Of a stretch of DNA of 9,611 nucleotides, positions 1 to 8,814 are shown piece by piece. The position numbers and the translations under genes are program-made. The notes below the pieces were generated by a model. The model saw nothing but the letters and a program-made list of their open reading frames with translations. It had not been told where the DNA came from and did not search any database. Origin of the DNA: an uncultured Bacilli bacterium. GTDB lineage: Bacteria > Bacillota_I > Bacilli_A > RF39 > UBA660. Position 1 is the first letter of the stretch, and each line of letters starts with the position of its first letter. The stretch is taken from contig CAJTXC010000053.1 of NCBI GenBank assembly GCA_910580135.1, positions 1 through 9,611 of the forward strand, read 5' to 3'.

Positions 1-2
1 GT

Positions 3-527
3 CTTTATAAAATAGATGTTTATACATATAGTTCAAATAGAATGTATACATATTCCGATCTTGGTTGTAGTGAAAAAGAAATGTCTTTGATAGTGAGACT
101 TGATAGTAATAAAGGGTATTTAACAGAATATAAAACCGGATTTAAAATTCCAGTTGCTTATGAGTATGAAAGTTTAGAAGATACAAAAATTAAATCTAGT
201 AAATATAGTTATCAAAGAGGAATGAATGTTCTACCCTTTTATGCTATTATATATGTTGCAGATAAATATAATACATATACATGCAAAACAAAAACAGATG
301 CAAAATTTTATGAAGGGCATGTTTGTTTAGATGATTTACCAGTTGATGATACTCTTAAAATTTTAGGAGAATATGATGCTCTTCATTCAGATGCAAGTGA
401 ATTTGAAAAGGAATTAAAAGAATTAGTTGAAAAAGGTAATAGAAGAATCAAAAAAATAAATTATAGTGATAAGGATGTAGCTAGTAGCTTAGATAATATT
501 AGTAAAATTAAACATAAAGGATGGTGA
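3..527 (+). CDS. Unrecognised protein, 5' end outside the window
   Basis: The frame is open from base 3 with no stop, and the first ATG (42) has no convincing ribosome binding site before it. The gene therefore most likely begins upstream and only its last 175 codons are seen. I do not recognise the family. The visible part is rich in Lys, Tyr, Asp and Glu, with no signal peptide or clear membrane segment. A short hydrophobic stretch (LPFYAIIYVA, about residues 64-73 counted from the ATG at 42) looks like a buried beta strand. The C-terminal third is charged and probably helical (EFEKELKELVEKGNRRIKKI). It ends in TGA nine bases before the next gene, whose ribosome binding site overlaps its last codons, so the two are almost certainly co-transcribed and translationally coupled. 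Pairing with a Panacea-like gene makes a toxin or partner role possible, but nothing in the sequence itself proves this. Confidence 0.75.
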   Translation, partial: LYKIDVYTYSSNRMYTYSDLGCSEKEMSLIVRLDSNKGYLTEYKTGFKIPVAYEYESLEDTKIKSSKYSYQRGMNVLPFYAIIYVADKYNTYTCKTKTDAKFYEGHVCLDDLPVDDTLKILGEYDALHSDASEFEKELKELVEKGNRRIKKINYSDKDVASSLDNISKIKHKGW

Positions 528-536
528 TTTTGTATT

Positions 537-1298
537 ATGAATATTATTGATAGTGGAAATTATTTAGTCCAACTTTATTTTAAAACAGGTAAAAAATATA
601 GTTTAACTGCAACTAAACTAAATTATTTATTGGTAATAGCCGAGTTATGTCATTTAAAAAGTGGTTTTTCTGGTTATTCTTCTTTTAGTTTTGTTGAAAC
701 ATCAAACTATGTTCATCGCTATAGCTGGATTGGTTTTCCTTTAATTTATAATTATTACTTTTCTGATATAGTTGAAGGAGAATTAGAGGAAGATGGGATA
801 ATTTCAGAAAAAATAAATGAAGAGATTTTGATACCTAAACATTACCAAATAAAATATGAACTAAATGATGAGGAACGTAATTTATTAAATAATATATTTT
901 TTGAATTTGGTAATGTTCCATCATTAGATATACGTAATATGCTCTATGACTTTTTTGATAGAATAAAGGGTAAATTAAATAAAACAACATATACATATAA
1001 ATATGAAACTAAGTATGTGTTTGATAATTCTGATGTTGTAAAATCGTTTTTTGAAGATTTTTGTTATAATATAAATCCTATTATGAGGTTTGTTTCAGAG
1101 TCAAATTCAGAGATACCGCAATACTCCCATAAAGTTTTACAGTTGTTCCATCTTTTTTATAAACTAACCGCTGATGAAAAGAAAGTATATTTAACTGAAT
1201 TAAATAAATATGTTGATGATTCAGACTTTTCTTTATCTAGCAAAAAAGAGAATAATTGTAGTATAAAGGGATTATTAAAGAGATTTAAAAATAAATAA
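537..1298 (+). CDS. Divergent Panacea/SocA-like (DUF4065) protein
   Basis: A 253-residue soluble protein. Residues 1-140 follow the pattern of the Panacea (DUF4065, SocA-like) domain. An N-terminal helix with NYLVQLYFKTGKK is followed by SLTATKLNYLLVIAEL (residues 22-37), where the family has a KLQKLLYYA-type helix. A Trp/Gly/Pro segment WIGFPLIYNYYF (64-75) lies where the family has its GPV-Y motif. IPKHYQIKYELNDEERNLL (99-117) matches the family's strand and helix before the final helical segment. Known Panacea proteins act as antitoxins or proteolysis adaptors and often sit beside a toxin. Residues from about 150 onward form a further Tyr/Phe-rich, mostly helical region that I cannot assign, ending in a basic tail (LLKRFKNK). 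The ATG at 537 is supported by AAAGGATGGTGAT at 516-528, about eight bases before it. The match is by pattern memory, so the family call is moderate while the gene call is strong. Confidence 0.6.
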   Translation: MNIIDSGNYLVQLYFKTGKKYSLTATKLNYLLVIAELCHLKSGFSGYSSFSFVETSNYVHRYSWIGFPLIYNYYFSDIVEGELEEDGIISEKINEEILIPKHYQIKYELNDEERNLLNNIFFEFGNVPSLDIRNMLYDFFDRIKGKLNKTTYTYKYETKYVFDNSDVVKSFFEDFCYNINPIMRFVSESNSEIPQYSHKVLQLFHLFYKLTADEKKVYLTELNKYVDDSDFSLSSKKENNCSIKGLLKRFKNK

Positions 1299-1302
1299 TA
1301 TG

Positions 1303-1333
1303 ACTATAATTTTGCCGAATTATAGTTTTTTTT
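1303..1333 (+). terminator. Intrinsic terminator after the accessory gene pair
   Basis: A perfect nine-base-pair inverted repeat (ACTATAATT / AATTATAGT, 1303-1311 and 1318-1326) encloses the loop TTGCCG and runs straight into seven more T residues (1327-1333). The stem is AT-rich but long. It starts five bases after the stop at 1298 and separates this pair from the rpoB promoter. Confidence 0.85.
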
Positions 1334-1353
1334 ATTATTTTTCCTAAAATTTA

Positions 1354-1382
1354 TTGACAATGGTAGATTTTTCCTGTAATAT
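1354..1382 (+). promoter_or_regulatory. Sigma-A promoter of rpoBC
   Basis: A perfect -35 box TTGACA (1354-1359) is followed after exactly 17 bases by TAATAT (1377-1382), with TG directly before the -10. Transcription would start near 1388-1391. This is the best promoter match in the window and suits a strongly expressed housekeeping operon. Confidence 0.88.
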
Positions 1383-1389
1383 TTTAAAT

Positions 1390-1452
1390 TGGTACTGTGT
1401 CTTTAAATTTAGACATGTTCTTTAAAAATTTATAGTTTAGGGGTGGAATTGC
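1390..1452 (+). promoter_or_regulatory. rpoB leader with small hairpin and ribosome binding site
   Basis: The leader is about 63 bases long. It can form a hairpin TGTCT (1398-1402) / AGACA (1411-1415), extended by two wobble pairs. CTTTAAA-rich segments at 1401-1410 and 1420-1430 form a loose tandem repeat. There is no T-tract after the hairpin, so it is not a terminator. AGGGGTGG (1440-1447 region) is the likely ribosome binding site and fixes the GTG start at 1453. A regulatory role for the hairpin is a guess. Confidence 0.45.
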
Positions 1453-4400
1453 GTGGCTTATAAGATAAGAAAAGTAAACGAATACCGTGAAAGAAGAGAC
1501 TTCTCAAGAGTAAATAATTCATTAGAATTAGCAGACTTACTTGAGATACAGACGAAGTCTTACAATTGGTTTATTCAAGATGGAATTAAAGAAGTGTTAG
1601 AGGAAATAAGCCCAGTGGAAAATTTCTCTGGAACATTATCTTTAGAATTTGGTGAATACTCATTTGATGAACCAAGACATACAATCAAAGAATGCAAGGA
1701 GAAGAAGACTACATATGCTGCTCCGTTAAAAGTTCAAACTCGTTTGTTTAACAATGAAACAGGTGAAGTAAAAGAACAAGAAATATTCTTAGGTGATATG
1801 CCATTAATGACAGATTCAGGATCATTTATATTTAATGGTTCAGAACGTGTTATAGTATCACAATTAGTACGTTCTCCAAGCGTATATTATGGAAGAGAAA
1901 TAGATAAAAATGGGCGTTCTATTATATCTTCTCAAATCATACCTACAAGAGGTACTTGGTTAGAATACAAACTTAATAGTAAAGACGTTGTTGACGTAAG
2001 AATCGACCGTAACAGAAAAGTTGTTGTTACAGCATTTTTAAGAGCTTTTGGATTATCAAGTGATGAAGATATTCTAAAATTATATGGTCAAGATGAATAC
2101 CTAATCAATACTTTAGGGAAGGATTCTACTAAAAATACAGATGAAGCTTTACTTGAAATTTATGAAAAATTAAAACCAGGTGAACCAGCTACATTAGATA
2201 GTGCAAAGAACCAATTAATTACTAGATTCTTTGATAACTTTAGATATGATTTAGCTAAAGTAGGTCGTTATAAATTCAACAAAAAACTTAATGTTGTTGA
2301 TCGTTTATTAAACCAAAAATTAGCAGAAGATATTACTGTAGATGGAAAAGTAGTGGTAAAAGCTGGAACTAAAGTTACTAATGAAGTTCTAGAAACTTTA
2401 AAACCAATTTTAGATAATGGTTATGGTATGGTAGATGCTACTATGGATAAAGAACTTGATGATCATACTATGGTTCAAGTTGTAAGTATTTATTCTCCAG
2501 TAGAACCAGATAAAATTATAAGAGTAGTAGGTAATGATCCAACTATCGATGTTAAAACACTTACTATATCTGATATATATGCATCTGTATCATACTATTT
2601 AAACCTTTTACAAAACGTAGGTTCAATAGATGAAATAGACCACTTATCTAACCGTCGTTTAAGACAAGTTGGTGAATTATTACAAAACCAATTCAGAATT
2701 GGTGTTGCTCGTATGGAAAGAGTTATTCGTGAAAGAATGACTACTTTAGACGTAGAAACTGCAACTCCTAAAACTTTAATTAATATAAGACCAATAACTG
2801 CTGTTATTAAAGAATTCTTTGGATCAAGTCCATTATCACAATTCATGGACCAAATTAATCCATTATCAGAATTAAATAACAAACGTCGTTTATCAGCTTT
2901 AGGGCCAGGTGGATTATCACGTGATAGAGCAGCTATGGAAGTACGTGACGTTAACGTATCTCACTATGGTAGAATTTGTCCAATCGAATCACCAGAAGGT
3001 GCAAACATCGGACTTATTACATCACTTGCTAACTACGCAAAGATAAATGATTATGGATTTATCATGACTCCATATAGAAGAGTTAAAGATGGTAAATTAC
3101 AAGATCAAATAGATTATTTAACAGCTGATGAAGAAAACGGACACATCATAGCACAAGCTAGAGTAGAAATGGACGGAGATACAATTGTTCAAGAACACGT
3201 TCCAGCTCGTTCTAATGGCGAAAACATTTTAGCTACACCAAAGGAAATCGATTATATCGACGTAGCTCCACAACAAATAGTATCTGTTACTACAAGTTGT
3301 GTTCCATTCCTAGATCACGATGATGCTCACCGTGCGTTAATGGGATCTAACATGCAACGTCAAGCATTGCCACTTTTAAGAGCAGAAGCTCCACTTGTTG
3401 CAACTGGTGTTGAAGCTCAAGCTGCAAAGGATTCTGGAGTATGTGTTCTTGCTAAAGCAGATGGTGTTGTAGAATATGTTGATGGTAAGAAAATAGTTGT
3501 TAAGACAGCAAAAGCAAAAGATATATATATCTTGAAAAACTTTGAAGGTTCAAACGCTGGTACATGTTATCACCAAAGACCAATTGTTAAGGTTGGAGAT
3601 AAGGTAAAACGTGGACAAATAATTGCAGACGGTCCTTCAACAGACAAAGGTGAAGTAGCATTAGGTAAAAACTTAACTGTTGCATTCATGACTTACAATG
3701 GTTATAACTACGAAGATGCTGTTATCCTTAATGAAAGAATGGTTAAAGATGATGTATTAACATCAATTTATATAGAAGATTATGAAATTCAATGTCGTGA
3801 TACTAAGTTAGGACCTGAAGAAATCACTCGTGATATTCCTAACGTTAGTGAAGAAGCTCGTAAGAACTTAGACGCAGATGGTATCATAAGAATTGGTACT
3901 GAAGTTAAAGAAGGTGACATTCTAGTTGGTAAAGTTACACCAAAAGGAATGGTTGAACTTACTTCAGAAGAAAAATTATTACACGCAATCTTTGGAGAAA
4001 AGACTCGTGAAGTAAGGGATACATCATTACGCGTTCCACATGGTGGTGCTGGTATCGTTCATGATATAAAGATTTATACTAAGAAAGATTCTGATGAACT
4101 TCCAAGTGGAGTTTCTAAGGAAATTCGTGTATACATTGTTCAAAAACGTAAGATTCAAGTTGGTGACAAGATGGCTGGTCGTCACGGTAACAAGGGTGTT
4201 ATTTCGCTTGTTGCTCCACAAGAAGATATGCCATACTTACCAGATGGTACTCCAGTAGATATCTTACTTAACCCACTAGGTGTTCCATCTCGTATGAACC
4301 CTGGGCAAATACTTGAAATGCACTTAGGTATGGCTGCTAAAAAACTTGGTGTTCATACTGCAACTCCAGTATTTGATGGTGCTAAATGGTCAGACATTCA

Positions 4401-5091
4401 AGAAATGATGGCTGAAGCTGGTATGGATCCAGATGGTAAAACTGTTTTATACAATGGTAAAACTGGTGAACCATTTGATAACCGTGTATCAGTTGGTGTT
4501 ATGTACATGATTAAACTTGACCACATGGTTGATGATAAGTTACATGCTCGTGCAACTGGTCCATATTCATTAGTTACACAACAACCACTTGGTGGTAAAG
4601 CACAATTCGGTGGACAAAGATTTGGTGAAATGGAAGTTTGGGCATTATATGCATATGGTGCTGCTCACGTACTTCAAGAAATCTTAACAGTTAAGTCAGA
4701 TGATGTTGTAGGACGTGTTAAGGTTTATGAATCAATCGTTAAAGGTAAACCAATTGATCAAGCAGGTGTTCCAGAAAGTTTCCGTGTTCTTGTTAAAGAA
4801 TTCCAAGCTTTAGGATTAAACATCGCTATGATTAGTGAAGATGGTAAAGAAGTAGACGTTAAAACTCTTGAAGAAGAGGAAGAGAAAGAAGGAGCTCCTT
4901 TATCAATCGAAGAAATAGATAACGTTTCATTACTTACTAAAAAAGAATCAGTTGATGTTATTTCTGAAGAAGAAGCAGAGGAAGAATCTGATGAATTAGT
5001 AAGTGAAGAAGAACAAGATGATTATGAAGCTGAAATCGAAGATAAATTAGATGAGTTAGATGACTCATTAATGGAAGGGGATGAAGAGTAA
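1453..5091 (+). CDS. rpoB: DNA-directed RNA polymerase subunit beta
   Basis: The beta subunit of the core RNA polymerase forms one jaw of the enzyme with beta' and carries the rifampicin pocket. The protein has 1212 residues, slightly longer than Bacillus RpoB (about 1190). Landmarks are the N-terminal SLELADLLEIQTKSYNWF, the rifampicin region starting at Gly457 (GSSPLSQFMDQINPLSEL), CPIESPEGANIGLI, YNGYNYEDAVILNERMV, and the active-site KMAGRHGNKG with Lys906 and Lys914. Three residues differ from the usual rifampicin region: Pro460, Ile468 and Asn476 (E. coli 510, 518 and 526). The last 73 residues are about half Asp/Glu; an acidic tail is usual in Bacillota. Translation starts at GTG 1453 (MAYKIRKVNEY), because no ATG or other site with a ribosome binding site lies nearby. 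Its TAA stop shares one base with the rpoC ATG. Confidence 0.99.
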   Translation: MAYKIRKVNEYRERRDFSRVNNSLELADLLEIQTKSYNWFIQDGIKEVLEEISPVENFSGTLSLEFGEYSFDEPRHTIKECKEKKTTYAAPLKVQTRLFNNETGEVKEQEIFLGDMPLMTDSGSFIFNGSERVIVSQLVRSPSVYYGREIDKNGRSIISSQIIPTRGTWLEYKLNSKDVVDVRIDRNRKVVVTAFLRAFGLSSDEDILKLYGQDEYLINTLGKDSTKNTDEALLEIYEKLKPGEPATLDSAKNQLITRFFDNFRYDLAKVGRYKFNKKLNVVDRLLNQKLAEDITVDGKVVVKAGTKVTNEVLETLKPILDNGYGMVDATMDKELDDHTMVQVVSIYSPVEPDKIIRVVGNDPTIDVKTLTISDIYASVSYYLNLLQNVGSIDEIDHLSNRRLRQVGELLQNQFRIGVARMERVIRERMTTLDVETATPKTLINIRPITAVIKEFFGSSPLSQFMDQINPLSELNNKRRLSALGPGGLSRDRAAMEVRDVNVSHYGRICPIESPEGANIGLITSLANYAKINDYGFIMTPYRRVKDGKLQDQIDYLTADEENGHIIAQARVEMDGDTIVQEHVPARSNGENILATPKEIDYIDVAPQQIVSVTTSCVPFLDHDDAHRALMGSNMQRQALPLLRAEAPLVATGVEAQAAKDSGVCVLAKADGVVEYVDGKKIVVKTAKAKDIYILKNFEGSNAGTCYHQRPIVKVGDKVKRGQIIADGPSTDKGEVALGKNLTVAFMTYNGYNYEDAVILNERMVKDDVLTSIYIEDYEIQCRDTKLGPEEITRDIPNVSEEARKNLDADGIIRIGTEVKEGDILVGKVTPKGMVELTSEEKLLHAIFGEKTREVRDTSLRVPHGGAGIVHDIKIYTKKDSDELPSGVSKEIRVYIVQKRKIQVGDKMAGRHGNKGVISLVAPQEDMPYLPDGTPVDILLNPLGVPSRMNPGQILEMHLGMAAKKLGVHTATPVFDGAKWSDIQEMMAEAGMDPDGKTVLYNGKTGEPFDNRVSVGVMYMIKLDHMVDDKLHARATGPYSLVTQQPLGGKAQFGGQRFGEMEVWALYAYGAAHVLQEILTVKSDDVVGRVKVYESIVKGKPIDQAGVPESFRVLVKEFQALGLNIAMISEDGKEVDVKTLEEEEEKEGAPLSIEEIDNVSLLTKKESVDVISEEEAEEESDELVSEEEQDDYEAEIEDKLDELDDSLMEGDEE

Positions 5092-8000
5092 TGTTAGATG
5101 CTAATAGATTTGAAGGAATTAAAATATCTATCGCTTCACCCGAACAAATTAGAGAGTGGTCTTATGGAGAAGTTAAAAAACCAGAAACAATTAACTATCG
5201 TACTTTAAAACCTGAAAGAGATGGTTTATTCTGTGAAAAAATCTTCGGTCCAACTAAGGACTACGAATGTGCTTGTGGAAAGTACAAAAGATTAAGATAT
5301 AAAGATATCGTATGTGATAGATGTGGAGTAGAAGTTACTAAAGCTAAAGTTCGTCGTGAACGTATGGGTCACATCGAACTTGCTACTCCAGTATCTCACA
5401 TTTGGTTCTTTAAAGGTGTTCCAAGCCGTATGGGATTAGTACTTGATATGTCTCCAAGAGACTTAGAAGAAGTATTATACTTTGTATCATACGTAGTAAT
5501 TAATCCAGGTGCAGCACCACTTGAAAAGAAACAAACTTTATCTGATAAAGAATACCGTGCATACTATGAAAAGTATGGAAATACTTTTGAAGTAGGTATG
5601 GGGGCTGAAGCTATCTTAAAATTACTTAAAGAAATTGATGTAAAAGCTGAAATAGCTGGGATTGAAAAAGAATTAGAAGATGCTACAGAACAAAAGAGAA
5701 CAAGATTATTAAAAAGATTAGATATCTTAGATTCATTTGATAAATCAGGTAATAAACCTGAATGGATGATATTAACAGCACTTCCTGTTATACCTCCAGA
5801 ATTAAGACCAATGATTCAATTAGATGGTGGTCGTTTTGCAACAAGTGATTTAAATGATTTATATAGACGTGTTATTAATCGTAACAACCGTTTAAAGAAA
5901 TTACTTGAATTAAACGCTCCATCAATCATTGTTCAAAATGAAAAGCGTATGCTTCAAGAAGCAGTAGATGCTTTATTTGATAACGGAAGACGTGGTAGAA
6001 ATGTTACTGGCCCATCAAACAGACCATTAAAATCAATTTCTTCTATGTTAAAGGGTAAACAAGGTCGTTTCCGTCAAAACTTACTTGGTAAACGTGTTGA
6101 CTATTCAGGACGTTCAGTTATCGCAGTTGGCCCAACTTTAAAGATGTATCAATGTGGTATACCAAAAGAAATGGCACTTGAATTATTCAAACCTCACGTT
6201 ATCCATGGTTTAGTAGAAAGAGATATTGTTCACAATATTAAATCTGCTAAAAAATTAATTGAAAATCAAGATGAAAGAGTATGGGATATTGTTGAAGATG
6301 TTATTAAAGAACACCCAGTAATGTTAAACCGTGCTCCTACACTTCACAGATTAGGTATTCAAGCATTTGAACCTAAATTAGTTAGTGGTAAAGCAATTCG
6401 TTTACACCCTCTAGTTTGTGCTGCATTCAACGCAGACTTCGATGGTGACCAAATGGCTGTTCACGTACCACTTTCAGAAGCAGCTCAAGCAGAAGCTAGG
6501 ATCTTAATGCTTGGTGCTAATAACATCCTTTCACCAAAAGATGGTAAACCAATTGTTACTCCATCACAAGATATGGTTTTAGGTAACTATTACTTAACAA
6601 TGGAAAAAGCTGGTCTTGAAGGTGAAGGACGTGTATTTAAAAACGCTAACGAAGCTATTGAAGCTTACGAAAGAAGAGAGCTTACATTACATACAAGAAT
6701 TGCTCTTCCTGCTAAATCATTAAAATACAAGATGTTCACTGATGAACAAAAAGAAATGTATTTAGTAACAACTGTTGGTAAGTTAATCTTTAACGAAGTA
6801 TTACCAGATGGATTCCAATATATAAATGAACCAACTGATGATAACTTTGAAAACTTAACTCCAATGAAATATTTCTTAGCACGTGGAACTAATATTCCTG
6901 AAGCTATTAAAGCTATGGATTTAGTAAAACCATTCCCACAAGGTGCTTTAAAGAGTATTATTGCTCAAATCTTCAAACGTTACAAGACTACTGAAACTTC
7001 AGTAATGTTAGACCGTTTAAAAGATTTAGGATTTAAGTACTCTACACTTGCTGGTATATCAATATCTATCGCTGATGTTGAAACTAGTGAAAAAAAGCAC
7101 GAAATAGTTGAAAAATCACAAAAAGTTGTTGATACAATCAATAAACAATATAGACGTGGTTTAATTACTGATAGAGAACGTTATGAAAAAGTTTGTGAAG
7201 TATGGAACCAAGCTACTAGCGAAGTAGAAAAAGAATTAAAAGCTAAAGTAGAAGCTCCATCAGATAACCCAATCATGATGATGATGAACTCTAAAGCTCG
7301 TGGTAACTTATCACAATTTAGACAGTTAGCTGGTATGCGTGGATTACTTGCTAAACCAAATGGTGAAGCCGTAGAAATCCCAGTAACATCTTCATTCATT
7401 GATGGATTATCAGTATCTGAATTCTTCATCTCTACTCACGGTGCCCGTAAAGGTAACGCCGATACCGCATTAAAAACAGCGGACTCTGGTTACTTAACTA
7501 GACGTTTAGTTGATGTTGTTCAAGACGTTATAGTAAGAGAAGAAGATTGTGGAACTATCCAAGGCGTAACAGTATCTGCCTTCATTGATGATAATGCAGG
7601 AACAGTTATCGAAAGCCTTCATGAACGTATCGTTGGTAGATTTACTAACAAGAAGGTTGTTGATCCAACAACTAAAGAAGTAATTATTGAAAAGAACCAA
7701 TTAATTACTGAACCAATCGCAGACAAGATTGATAAAGCCGGTATTAAAGAAGTTGAAATTAGGACTGCTTTAACTTGTAAGACTGAAAATGGTGTTTGTG
7801 AACATTGTTATGGTAACAACTTAGCTACTGGTAACATTGTTGAAATTGGTGAAGCTGTAGGTATTATGGCTGCTCAATCAATTGGTGAGCCAGGTACTCA
7901 GTTAACCATGAGAACATTCCACACGGGTGGTGTTGCATCTGGTGAAGATATAACTCAAGGTTTACCTCGTGTACAAGAGTTATTTGAAGCTAGAATACCA

Positions 8001-8723
8001 AAGGCTAAATCAACAATTGCTGAAATAAATGGTAAAGTAACTAAGATTGATGACTTAAATGGCAAATATAAAATTGAAATTACTAATGATGTGGAATCAA
8101 GAGAACACACTACAAACTATGGTGTTAAACTTTGTGTTGAAGTAGGTGGGGAAGTTAAAGCTGGTGACAAATTAAACGTTGGTTCTATTAACCCTAAAGA
8201 GTTACTTGCTGTAACTGACCCAATTACTGCACAAAACTATATCTTATCAGAAGTACAAAAAGTTTATAAATCTCAAGGTGTTGACGTTTCTGATAAACAT
8301 ATCGAAATACTTGCTCGTCGTATGATCGCACGTATTAAGATCGTTGATGGTGGAGATACCTCATTAGTATCTGGTAAGTTAGTTTCAATGCATGAATTTA
8401 CTAGAATTAATAAACAAGCTATTATCGAAGGAAAGAAACCTGCTACAGGTCGTCCAATAATGCTTGGTATTACTAAGGCATCTTTAGAGACTGATTCATT
8501 CTTATCAGCTGCATCATTCCAAGAAACTACTCGTATCTTAACTGATGCTGCAATCAAAGGTAAAGTTGATAACTTAACCGGATTAAAAGAAAACGTACTT
8601 CTTGGTAAGTTAATACCAGCAGGTACAGGTTCTAAGTTTTATTCTAACGTTAAATATAAGTTAGAAAGTGAACAAGTTGAAGATGATGCTCTAGATGTAT
8701 TAGAAGAACAATTAACAGATTAA
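5091..8723 (+). CDS. rpoC: DNA-directed RNA polymerase subunit beta'
   Basis: The catalytic subunit of RNA polymerase; 1210 residues, close to the Bacillus length of about 1200, and without the large insertions of proteobacterial homologues. The N-terminal zinc ribbon has Cys60, Cys62, Cys75 and Cys78. The active-site loop NADFDGDQM carries the three Mg-binding aspartates Asp449, Asp451 and Asp453. The second zinc site uses Cys820, Cys896, Cys903 and Cys906. The bridge helix and trigger loop lie around residues 760-800 with catalytic His783 (STHGARKG), followed by AAQSIGEPGTQLTMRTFHTGG. One oddity is Asn789, where almost all bacteria have Leu in the ARKGLADTALKTA segment. The ATG overlaps the rpoB stop (TAATG), giving translational coupling and near-equal output of the two subunits. 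A terminator follows directly. Confidence 0.99.
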   Translation: MLDANRFEGIKISIASPEQIREWSYGEVKKPETINYRTLKPERDGLFCEKIFGPTKDYECACGKYKRLRYKDIVCDRCGVEVTKAKVRRERMGHIELATPVSHIWFFKGVPSRMGLVLDMSPRDLEEVLYFVSYVVINPGAAPLEKKQTLSDKEYRAYYEKYGNTFEVGMGAEAILKLLKEIDVKAEIAGIEKELEDATEQKRTRLLKRLDILDSFDKSGNKPEWMILTALPVIPPELRPMIQLDGGRFATSDLNDLYRRVINRNNRLKKLLELNAPSIIVQNEKRMLQEAVDALFDNGRRGRNVTGPSNRPLKSISSMLKGKQGRFRQNLLGKRVDYSGRSVIAVGPTLKMYQCGIPKEMALELFKPHVIHGLVERDIVHNIKSAKKLIENQDERVWDIVEDVIKEHPVMLNRAPTLHRLGIQAFEPKLVSGKAIRLHPLVCAAFNADFDGDQMAVHVPLSEAAQAEARILMLGANNILSPKDGKPIVTPSQDMVLGNYYLTMEKAGLEGEGRVFKNANEAIEAYERRELTLHTRIALPAKSLKYKMFTDEQKEMYLVTTVGKLIFNEVLPDGFQYINEPTDDNFENLTPMKYFLARGTNIPEAIKAMDLVKPFPQGALKSIIAQIFKRYKTTETSVMLDRLKDLGFKYSTLAGISISIADVETSEKKHEIVEKSQKVVDTINKQYRRGLITDRERYEKVCEVWNQATSEVEKELKAKVEAPSDNPIMMMMNSKARGNLSQFRQLAGMRGLLAKPNGEAVEIPVTSSFIDGLSVSEFFISTHGARKGNADTALKTADSGYLTRRLVDVVQDVIVREEDCGTIQGVTVSAFIDDNAGTVIESLHERIVGRFTNKKVVDPTTKEVIIEKNQLITEPIADKIDKAGIKEVEIRTALTCKTENGVCEHCYGNNLATGNIVEIGEAVGIMAAQSIGEPGTQLTMRTFHTGGVASGEDITQGLPRVQELFEARIPKAKSTIAEINGKVTKIDDLNGKYKIEITNDVESREHTTNYGVKLCVEVGGEVKAGDKLNVGSINPKELLAVTDPITAQNYILSEVQKVYKSQGVDVSDKHIEILARRMIARIKIVDGGDTSLVSGKLVSMHEFTRINKQAIIEGKKPATGRPIMLGITKASLETDSFLSAASFQETTRILTDAAIKGKVDNLTGLKENVLLGKLIPAGTGSKFYSNVKYKLESEQVEDDALDVLEEQLTD

Positions 8724-8752
8724 GAAAGCTAATAAAAGGCTTTCTTTTTTTT
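8722..8752 (+). terminator. Intrinsic terminator of the rpoBC operon
   Basis: An eight-base-pair inverted repeat AAGAAAGC (8722-8729) / GCTTTCTT (8739-8746) with a nine-base loop is followed by an unbroken T-run to 8752. The left arm overlaps the rpoC stop codon. It ends the rpoBC transcript, so the small peptide gene downstream needs its own promoter. Confidence 0.9.
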
Positions 8753-8814
8753 GTTATGTATATTTTTTTAACTTTTTTATAAATTTTAGGGGAATTTTAA
8801 AAGTTATGGCGAAC

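Noticed and set aside
42..44. ATG 42 as the true start of the first gene
   Set aside because: The frame stays open to the window edge and no Shine-Dalgarno sequence precedes this ATG.
522..530. Mycoplasma-type genetic code with TGA as Trp
   Set aside because: Trp residues in rpoB, rpoC and the accessory genes are encoded by TGG, and no in-frame TGA occurs within the conserved genes. A code 4 organism would use TGA for most Trp.
4861..5088. Acidic C-terminal tail of RpoB as a novel domain
   Set aside because: Acidic C-terminal extensions of RpoB are usual in Bacillota; nothing here sets it apart beyond its composition.
2595..8557. Open frames on the minus strand inside rpoB and rpoC (for example 2595-2882, 4027-4221, 7181-7429, 7506-7700, 8273-8557)
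   Set aside because: They lie wholly within strongly conserved + strand coding sequence, have no ribosome binding sites worth naming, and translate to low-complexity sequence without recognisable domains.
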